Source: a virus
Strand: one strand, 5' to 3'
IMG/VR virus record: IMGVR_UViG_3300032011_000052
Coordinates: 1-35,261 of that record
DNA length: 35,261 nucleotides
The notes below the pieces were generated by a model that did not search any database, was not told the origin of the DNA, and saw only the letters and a program-made list of their open reading frames with translations. Shown here piece after piece: positions 8,815 to 16,300 of this stretch. Position 1 is the first letter of the stretch. The number at the start of each line of letters is the position of its first letter. Position numbers and translations under genes: made by a program.

Positions 8815-11503
8815 CTTTCAATGCCTCTATTTCTTGTTTCATTTGTTCAATCTGTTCTTGTTGTTCTTGTACCGCTTTGATGAGTGGTGCTACAAATTGA
8901 TCGTAGGACATACCATGAAAATCATCATATTCATCAGTTTTTTGTATATCTAAACCACCAAACTTGTTTTTATCAATACCATGCTTTTCAACTGTTCTAG
9001 CGACTTGTTGTGCTATCAACCCTTGATGTTCTCTTTCATCTTTGCCTTTGTCTTGTTGCTCTCCATCAATCCATTTATAGCTTATTGGCTCTAAATCTTT
9101 GATAAAATCAAGCCCTAATGATGTTGGTTTTATTTCAGTTTTCTCTCTTTCATCTGAAGTTTGTATTGAGCCATTAACTGCATATAACGCTTGCCATCTA
9201 TAGTTTCCCTCACCCACATAACCAACGTTATCTGTCATTGGCAATATTCTAGCTGTACCGCCAGTCCCTCCTACTACTAAATTAACTGCTCCCGGATTGG
9301 AGGTTCCTCCTATCAATAATCCACCCGTTGAGTCTATTCTCATGGCTTCATCAAGCGTTGCATCATTTTGAGAGGTGCTAAAGACCAGTGCTGTACTGCT
9401 TATGCCATCATCGCCATTTTCTTTTACTCCATCAATAGATGCACCTACTTGTGGATTAGTGCTGTCATCAGGAATTTTAAATAAAAGCCTAGCTCCTGAA
9501 CCAGCAGCACCATCTACTCCTGTGCTTGTATATTTTGCAGCAAGAGTTAAAATTGTTTCTGGTGTTGATTGAGTATCACTTGATAATGCTTTTTCACAAT
9601 GCAAAATTGAGCTAGGACTCGTGGTGCCGATTCCAACATTTCCACCATTAAAGTAACTATCTCCGGCTGCGTAAATTTGATTTTTTAATACTCCTTCTGA
9701 GTATTGTGCATAATACCCATAATCAACACCTACACCGCTTGATCCGCCAGCACCGAAAAAATGTAGGCTTTCATCTGCTGATTCAATTCTAAATCCATTG
9801 GTTGAGCCTTCTGTTACAAGAACCATGTCTCTTGCTGGACTTGTGGTGCCGATACCGACTTTTCCAGAGGAGTCTATTCTAAGTCTTTCGCTTCCGGCAG
9901 TTTCCATCTTAATAAAGCCATCAGGGTCAACTTCAATATCTTCATTGCCATCGTGGGTTTGCATTTGAACAGGTGCCGTTGAGCTTTTTCCTTTCATTAT
10001 AAATGCGCCACTATGTATTCTTAGGGCACCGACATCTGTTCCACTATTGTCTTCTAGTAAAATTACATCTTCTTCGTTTGAAGTACCTGTTATCTGAAGC
10101 CTAGTTGTCGCGGTAGTATTTCCAATACCTAAGTTTCCACCATTCTTAAGATACATTCTTGAATCACTTGCCTCACCAAACTGTAATCCGTCTGAGACTC
10201 TTATCCAATAATCGTTTGCACTAGAAGAAGTATCAACAAAGTTAAGCTCTGGAACAGTACCGCTTATTGATAATACAGGGCTTCCTGCTGTTGAAATTCC
10301 ACCATTTGTAGGAGCTGCACCAATTCCAACATTTCTATTGAAATAAGCATCTCCTGCTTCTGACATATCTAGGGTAAGTGCAGTTATATCAGAACTACTG
10401 TCTGTACCTTTAAAGATAATGTCTTGGTCTCCAGTTACAGCATCAATATAGTTATGTGAACCGTCGTGATAAATCTCTAAGTCGTCCCCTGTACCTAGTT
10501 TTATCTTAGCGTTATCTGGCATATCCAGATGAGAAGTTAGATCTAAAGTAGAGGACATCTTCACATCTCCAACAATATCTACAGGCACAGACGGGCTCGC
10601 CGTACCCAAACCCACCCGCGAGTTTGAGTTATCGACTACGAAGGTAGGAGAATCGAAAGCAACATCATAAGAGCCTACAGTTAGTGTACCTGGCGTTGTA
10701 ATGTTGCCTGAGAGTTTTGCTGAAGTAACAGTACCATCACTAGGAGTACCGATATTGACGGGGTTGATAATGTAGACAACCACCTTCCTGTTCGTCGTAA
10801 CGCCCGCAGACATTGTTAAAGTGTTAGTAGAAATACTATATGAATCTTGATTCTGGAATACACCTTCAATGAACACAATCAAGTTGTCTTCGGCTGCTGG
10901 TGTATCGCTTAAAGTAAAAGCTGTTTGCCCGTTGGTTGCAGTAAACGTGTCTACTGTCAAGTTAGAGCTTTGTAAATTGATAAGGTTATCTATGATAACT
11001 TCGAGTTTTAAACCGTTCGATGGAGCAGCATCAAACGTCAGTGTTGAACCACTAAATGAGAAAGTGTCGTGGTGTTGCATGACACCATCTAAGAACACCA
11101 TCGCGTTTGCTTCGTTCTGTGGGTCAGTACCAACATTATAAGTTGTTGCACTACTGGCTGTGGTTGCGTTGTAGACTGTTTGGTTAGCTGATTTAGCCGC
11201 GATATTCTGTTGAATATCAGTTAGCAACGCAGCTGCAGCACGCAGCTGTATTGTAGTGCCATTCGCAAACGTAGCAGCGCTCGTGTTGTCCGATGCACGA
11301 ACCACGGTCCACGTTGTACCACTCACCGCTGTGACTTTGACTATTTCAATATTAGTGCCGTCATCTATTGTGGCGTAGAAGTACTCCCCCGCCCCCGGAC
11401 TGGGGAAGGTTGAGCTACTCGCCACACTAATACTTGTAGCACTTGTACTACTAATCGCAGCAGAAAGAGTAGTGCTGGCGTTATTTGTAAACAGTACGCC
11501 CAC
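8807..11503 (-). CDS. Long tail fibre with C-terminal S74 autoproteolytic chaperone
   Basis: This 898-residue protein begins with GTG at 11503 behind a strong AGGAGGAG ribosome site. Residues 1-110 resemble the virion-attachment domain of phage fibres (SSTFPSPGAGEYFYATIDDG, VVRASDNTSAATFANG). The middle has several GIGTTSP-type repeat units and an LDMSEAGDAYFNRNVGIGAAP block shared with the fibre at 5124-6794. Residues 779-898 are an S74 chaperone: SDEREKTEI with Ser783-Asp784, HQGLIAQQV, and a terminal coiled coil (EQQEQIEQMKQEIEALKDG). Self-cleavage before Ser783 is expected from the family. It is the longest of the three fibres and may be the main shaft. Confidence 0.88.
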   Translation of the reverse strand: MGVLFTNNASTTLSAAISSTSATSISVASSSTFPSPGAGEYFYATIDDGTNIEIVKVTAVSGTTWTVVRASDNTSAATFANGTTIQLRAAAALLTDIQQNIAAKSANQTVYNATTASSATTYNVGTDPQNEANAMVFLDGVMQHHDTFSFSGSTLTFDAAPSNGLKLEVIIDNLINLQSSNLTVDTFTATNGQTAFTLSDTPAAEDNLIVFIEGVFQNQDSYSISTNTLTMSAGVTTNRKVVVYIINPVNIGTPSDGTVTSAKLSGNITTPGTLTVGSYDVAFDSPTFVVDNSNSRVGLGTASPSVPVDIVGDVKMSSTLDLTSHLDMPDNAKIKLGTGDDLEIYHDGSHNYIDAVTGDQDIIFKGTDSSSDITALTLDMSEAGDAYFNRNVGIGAAPTNGGISTAGSPVLSISGTVPELNFVDTSSSANDYWIRVSDGLQFGEASDSRMYLKNGGNLGIGNTTATTRLQITGTSNEEDVILLEDNSGTDVGALRIHSGAFIMKGKSSTAPVQMQTHDGNEDIEVDPDGFIKMETAGSERLRIDSSGKVGIGTTSPARDMVLVTEGSTNGFRIESADESLHFFGAGGSSGVGVDYGYYAQYSEGVLKNQIYAAGDSYFNGGNVGIGTTSPSSILHCEKALSSDTQSTPETILTLAAKYTSTGVDGAAGSGARLLFKIPDDSTNPQVGASIDGVKENGDDGISSTALVFSTSQNDATLDEAMRIDSTGGLLIGGTSNPGAVNLVVGGTGGTARILPMTDNVGYVGEGNYRWQALYAVNGSIQTSDEREKTEIKPTSLGLDFIKDLEPISYKWIDGEQQDKGKDEREHQGLIAQQVARTVEKHGIDKNKFGGLDIQKTDEYDDFHGMSYDQFVAPLIKAVQEQQEQIEQMKQEIEALKDG

Positions 11504-11516
11504 TTATCTCCTCCTA

Positions 11517-11948
11517 TTAACTAACAGTTACAGTCCAAGTGACAGTCATGGAGTCATTAGCGCCTTTGTTTACCACAGAGAAAACTGTTCTACATAACAT
11601 AGTACCACCCGAACTTGCGTTCAAAAGACCTGCTTCTGTAACGGCTCCTGTACCTGTACCTGCTGCAAACGTTGCTACGTAAGTAACAACAGCTGCTGAA
11701 GCAGCACCAGAAGTTAAAGACACACGTCCTAACTCTGTACCAAGTGCAGTATTACCCGCCGCTGCAGCTGTAGTACCAGATCCAATAGCCATGTGACTCA
11801 TGACGTCTGAACTGGTTCCTACTAGCCTTGAAGCAACGAGATTTTTACCCGCGGTGACTACTAAGTTATCTATATCCTGTACAAGTTCATCATTAAGATG
11901 AATTTGTAAGTGTCCTTTTAACTGTAGTTGATCATTTATGCCTGACAT
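11517..11948 (-). CDS. Conserved small tail structural protein
   Basis: This 143-residue, Ala/Gly/Thr/Val-rich, all-beta-looking protein has ATG at 11948 preceded by AGAGGT. The order MAIGSGTTAAAAGNTALGTE, then TEAGLLNASSGGTMLCRTVFSVVNKGANDSMTVTWTV is a pattern I have seen in many phage tail genes and that has no assigned enzymatic role. It sits directly before the long fibre genes and may be a collar, baseplate or fibre-connecting protein. No signal peptide or membrane segment is present. Confidence 0.75.
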   Translation of the reverse strand: MSGINDQLQLKGHLQIHLNDELVQDIDNLVVTAGKNLVASRLVGTSSDVMSHMAIGSGTTAAAAGNTALGTELGRVSLTSGAASAAVVTYVATFAAGTGTGAVTEAGLLNASSGGTMLCRTVFSVVNKGANDSMTVTWTVTVS

Positions 11949-11957
11949 AATTACCTC

Positions 11958-12986
11958 TTATGCATTTAACATGGAGTTGTTTAGAGCCGTGGTATTTAAC
12001 GGCCCGCCTCCAATAGTTAATTCTACCGATATTGAATCCGATAATGAAGCAGTATCTGCATAAGTGGGGCTAAATAGCGCCGTTAATGCTTCTGACATCG
12101 TTACCGAATCCGCCTGAGTACCTCTACTAAAGGACCAGCTTGAAGATTCAGCTAGACTAGCTGTTTCCGCAATTGTTCCTGGAGAAAAGGCGTTCACAAA
12201 ACTCTCTGATATTGTAACACTTTCAGAGGTTGTTGTGCTAAACGCATATGAAAGAGCTTCAGACACTGATACAACGTTGCCTTTATTCAACGTTACGTCG
12301 GTCTGTAGCTCATCATCTACACTGGCTGCGTCATCCAATGTAAATGAATCCGAGAAAGTACGCGCAAACTGCACGACTCTGCTGAAGGAATCTGAGAAAG
12401 AAAAACTATCCGCTATGGTGTAGTCAAGAGAATACAGTAGCGAATCTGAGAATGAAAAAGTTTCCCCTGTAGGTTGTATAGAAACACTAAACGTTGGGGC
12501 ATCTGAGAAGCTAAACGAGTCAGCTGCTGCTTTACCTAAACTATACGACAGTTGTTCTGTTATGGCTGGGGTATCCGCAAAAGACCTATTAAACTGCATC
12601 GCTTTAGATAGAGACTCTGCAATAGATACAGAATCAGACTTGGCAGTGCTAAGCGCTTTAGCCACAACTTCGTTTTCTGCATCAAAGGTTGTCGTATCTG
12701 ACTTAGCTAAACTAGTTGCCAACGAAGATATAGCATCAGACATAGTGACTTTAAAGTCAGCTTCGTCCTGCCCAAAGTAATTATGCTCAGCAGTAAAGTA
12801 CATGTTCTTACTGTCTGCATCTGTAATGATGTCTGCAGCAGTTAAGTTAATGTAATCTAAGGTGTTTTGAAGAGCAACATAAGTAACAGTGGATTTTGCA
12901 AATATAAAAGTAGACACCGACTCCACAGAGTCAGTATCAATCGTTAATGCAAGCTTAACGTAATCAACTGTTAACTTTAATGCCAT
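11958..12986 (-). CDS. Ser/Asp-repeat fibre-like protein
   Basis: This 342-residue protein starts by overlapping the previous stop (TAATG). Residues 1-90 look globular; residues 90-330 consist of degenerate repeats built on (A/S)DSFSFSDS, alternating Phe/Leu with Ser/Asp, with repeat units of roughly 18-25 residues. The composition is strongly skewed to Ser, Asp, Ala and Thr and almost lacks Lys and Arg in the repeat part. Such repeats suit an extended, acidic, beta-stacked stalk; Asp/Ser-rich repeats can bind Ca2+, but I see no strict RTX nonapeptide, so ion binding is only a possibility. It lies between a BppU-like protein and a small tail protein. Confidence 0.75.
   Translation of the reverse strand: MALKLTVDYVKLALTIDTDSVESVSTFIFAKSTVTYVALQNTLDYINLTAADIITDADSKNMYFTAEHNYFGQDEADFKVTMSDAISSLATSLAKSDTTTFDAENEVVAKALSTAKSDSVSIAESLSKAMQFNRSFADTPAITEQLSYSLGKAAADSFSFSDAPTFSVSIQPTGETFSFSDSLLYSLDYTIADSFSFSDSFSRVVQFARTFSDSFTLDDAASVDDELQTDVTLNKGNVVSVSEALSYAFSTTTSESVTISESFVNAFSPGTIAETASLAESSSWSFSRGTQADSVTMSEALTALFSPTYADTASLSDSISVELTIGGGPLNTTALNNSMLNA
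12040..12590 (-). repeat. Degenerate tandem repeats encoding SFSDS/ESVSISES-type units
   Basis: Within the Ser/Asp-repeat gene, units such as gaatctgagaaagaaaaac (near 12390) and gaatctgagaatgaaaaag (near 12443) recur in imperfect form about every 55-75 nt, each encoding a short FSFSDS, VSVSEAL or VTISES motif. Copies have drifted, so this is an old or continuously edited array and not a fresh expansion. Boundaries are approximate. Confidence 0.6.
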
Positions 12987-13360
12987 TAATCAAAATCATC
13001 TCTAACTACAAACTTAATAAGATCTTGAACCGTTTGTACTGCAGAAGCAGACGTCGTATATTCAAGTTCGCCTTCATATGTTCCTGACGTCGTCCATGTA
13101 CCACTGGGGAATGTACATGTACATGTACCACCAGAAGCAGAAACAATGGCGCAAGTGATTGTAGAAGAGACGGTAGTTGAACCTACACTACGGATTCTAA
13201 GTTTTACTGTGCCTCCAGTTAGGTTTATAGCTGCCCAAGTGTCTGAATCTTCGGCATCTAAAGTACTTCCAGATGCAGCAGTATTACTATCCTTTAGCGT
13301 AAAGTTCAAAACGGGGAGAGTATCCCCTACTACTAATTTGATTGTCGATGAATATGCCAT
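12986..13360 (-). CDS. BppU-like N-terminal-domain baseplate/tail protein
   Basis: This 124-residue protein contains VVGDTLPVLNFTLKDSN near its start, INLTGGTVKLRIRS in the middle, and SGTYEGELEYTTSA then QTVQDLIKFVVRDD at the end. This order matches the small immunoglobulin-like domain found at the N-terminus of BppU-type baseplate proteins and as stand-alone phage tail proteins. The domain usually tethers fibres or receptor-binding proteins to the virion. It is the first gene downstream of the giant ejected protein and opens the tail-fibre block. Its stop overlaps the next start (TAATG). Confidence 0.7.
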   Translation of the reverse strand: MAYSSTIKLVVGDTLPVLNFTLKDSNTAASGSTLDAEDSDTWAAINLTGGTVKLRIRSVGSTTVSSTITCAIVSASGGTCTCTFPSGTWTTSGTYEGELEYTTSASAVQTVQDLIKFVVRDDFD

Positions 13361-13379
13361 ATTAATTCTCTATTATATA

Positions 13380-16300
13380 TTATCTTTTGGGTAATTGACT
13401 ATAAATTGGAACTAGGCTAGTCGCATTAAAATCACCTTTGGCCAAATCTTCAAACCTTTCCACACTAGGCCCTAATAGAGGAGTCATAAAAGAGTCTCCC
13501 CAAAGGTTGTTTTGCCTCATTTGAGCAAGCATTGTCCAGGGGCCCAATACACCAGAACGATCAAACACTTCAAACCAATAAGTACCCCAATCCATATCTC
13601 CTACTTTAGAAGGAACAGGCTCTATAAAAGGAAGCCCCGCAGCTAAAAGATATTTTGTTCTTTCTCTAAATTCCCAACCCAACATAGTTAAAGGTAAAAC
13701 AGTAGTGGCAAACAACATTAAAGGAGGAACCATTGCTCCTAATGTACCTGTTTCTCGTTTTCTAGAATAAGCTTCTCTTGCAACTCCACCTACAATATTT
13801 TTACCGTACGCGTAGAAAAAGGCTTTAAGTTGCCAAATTAAAGCATACCTAGGATCAGATGCCCAATAAGGACGCTCCGCTGCGTTCGGTCTAATCACAG
13901 ACTCTTCAACAAATCTACCCAAAGCGTCACGTACCTTACGCCCATCTTGCCCCGAGAAGCTATAGTCATTTGCTTCCCATCTTTTAGCTTCCTGCCAAGT
14001 AAGCCCATCAAGCTCAGCCAGATATCGAATAGATCTCTGGTTGCCTTGTTTTGCTAACTCTGAATGCCGCATTATAAACTGCTTACCCATAGAAGCAGCA
14101 AACTGTCGCATAAACCGAGTATATCCTTCTGTTAACGTCCACTTAAAGAATTTATCTGACCATTGTCTAGGAGTGTCAAGCATCCAATCTGCATCTACAC
14201 TATGGATATACATATTGTCCATAGCTTCTCGAGTAGCAACTCCAATCTCTTCTGCCATACGTGCCGCTTCTTGTGGGTTATTCCACATGTCTCGCCCAGT
14301 ACGAACTGCCGTCATTAAAGCTTTAAACTCTTTAGACCTAAGTACTGGTCCAGCAAGGTCAGGGAAAGAGGCGAACACAGCAAAAGCGAGCAAAGTTGAA
14401 ATATTTAAGAACAACCCCCAACTGTTAATTTTTCTAAGGGCAGAACTCATGTCTACATCGTATTTGCCTAGTGTGTTTTTAACCGCAGTTCTTGCCATTC
14501 TTCTTTCAGCTGGGTCTTCTACCATCTCAATTAAAGCAGAAGCTCGTTTCCAGCCTCCTCTTTCTTCCCATTCTTTTTTCTTTATTGTATTTCCAATGTA
14601 CCTATCTACCGTAATGTCTGGGCCTTCCAAGAGTCCGGCTTTACGTAATTCTTGAGTAGGAATAAAAGAAAAGATTTTACTTCTGTGTGGAAGTAAACCA
14701 ACAGCAAGATCCCTAGCATCTGTAGCAATAGCGTTCGGGTCAGTGTTCGCATGTTCTTCATCAGATAAAGCAAGATCAATAAACGCTTGGTCTGGAGAAG
14801 TTACAAGGTCTGAAACTATTTTGTCTGCAAGCTCTTTGTTAACTTCAAATGTTTCCCAATATTCAATCCTTGGGTCGCCTTCTGGGTTTTCTGGTGTTTT
14901 TGTAAAAGGGTCTATTTCAATGTTTCCTTGTAGGTCTCTCACAACCGTTGAAAAATAACCATCTTTAACAATAAACCCTAAGTCTTCTTGGACTTTATAA
15001 GTTTTTCCATCTTTTCTTGTTATGGTTTTCTTCCCGTCTCGTAAAGCTTCAAAAAGTTGTTTGTTTGTAACCCTATAATCAGGCGATTGAATAAGGCGCC
15101 TGTGCTGAACCCCTTTATTAAATTTAACAATAAGATCAGAAAGAGCTTTACGTAAAGCTGGAGTCTCTGCAATTTCCTCAATGTTAAGCATTCTTGGAAT
15201 AAATTCATTTATAAAACGAACACCGTATTTAGAAAGGTTTTCTTCCCCGTGAAAATATCTAAACAGTTGCCTAATACCAAAAGCTGTTTCTGAAAGTTGC
15301 CCTTTTTCTGTACCAATGTTTGGTACATACGTTGAGTTGTGTCGAAGGTTTTCTGTATCTTGTAAAACTTTTACAAGCTCTGGGTTTTGTATCGTTCCAA
15401 TAACCTGTTGCCTCATAGCAGGATCAAGCTTAGGTAATTTTCTATCTAGCTTTCTTTTACCCCCCAACCGTTTTTGTATAGCTAAAGGGGTTTTAACAGG
15501 AACAAGGTACTGACGTCTATTTGCAGCTCTAACAACTTCTTTTACCCAAACATGATCAAGTCCTTTTTGAGACATTACTTCTGCAGGAGGAATAATTGCA
15601 ACGTTATCTATTATATACTCTCTAGCTTGTGCAAACACCATAGGGGGCTTTTTGCCCTGTTTTTCTAAAGTTTTAGGGTCTGGAACTTTTATTTTTAAGT
15701 TGTTTGCCGTTGCTTCATCTATTACAAAAATAGCTTCCTGGCGTTCTTTCATATACTTAGCTGTCATTTCTGAGGGCACATCTTCCATTACATAGGTTGG
15801 TGTTTTGCTTTCAGCTTCTACAAAAGCCTTCTCTCGTATTTCTTCTACAAACCCTGCAAGTTTTCCATATAGGTCTTTTGAATATATTCTCTTTTTTGTT
15901 TGCCACGTCTGTGAAAAGCCACGTTTGTCATAAGATTGACTAGCGCCATATATCATCTTACGTAAAAGTTCCATAGGCGTGCGAAAACGCGAATGTTCAG
16001 CAGGCATTTCTTCTTTAAATCTTTTTATAGTCGCTTTGTCTTGTCCTAATTTACCTATGAAGTTATCCGTTGGCATAGCCAACCCCATCAGCTTTTTCGG
16101 GAAAGATTTAGCGTTTCCTTTTAAATAACGCATAAGGCTAGAAATCAAACGTGCGTATTCTTTTCTTTGCTTAGGAGGCATTTTCTTAGCCGTATCATCA
16201 ATCATATTCTCGATATGAATTATCTTATCGTCTCCAAGATACCCCGCGTCAACTTTTTGTTTAGCCCCGTCCTTGTACGCCTGTACAACACCGTTTGCCC

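Noticed and set aside
12040-12590. Repeats as a CRISPR array
   Set aside because: Units are degenerate, lie in frame within a coding gene, and lack constant repeats with unique spacers.
14041-14655. Plus-strand open frames, the longest about 200 codons opposite the giant gene and about 170 codons opposite the scaffold
   Set aside because: They are antisense shadows of coding sequence with no ribosome site, odd composition and no recognisable protein pattern.
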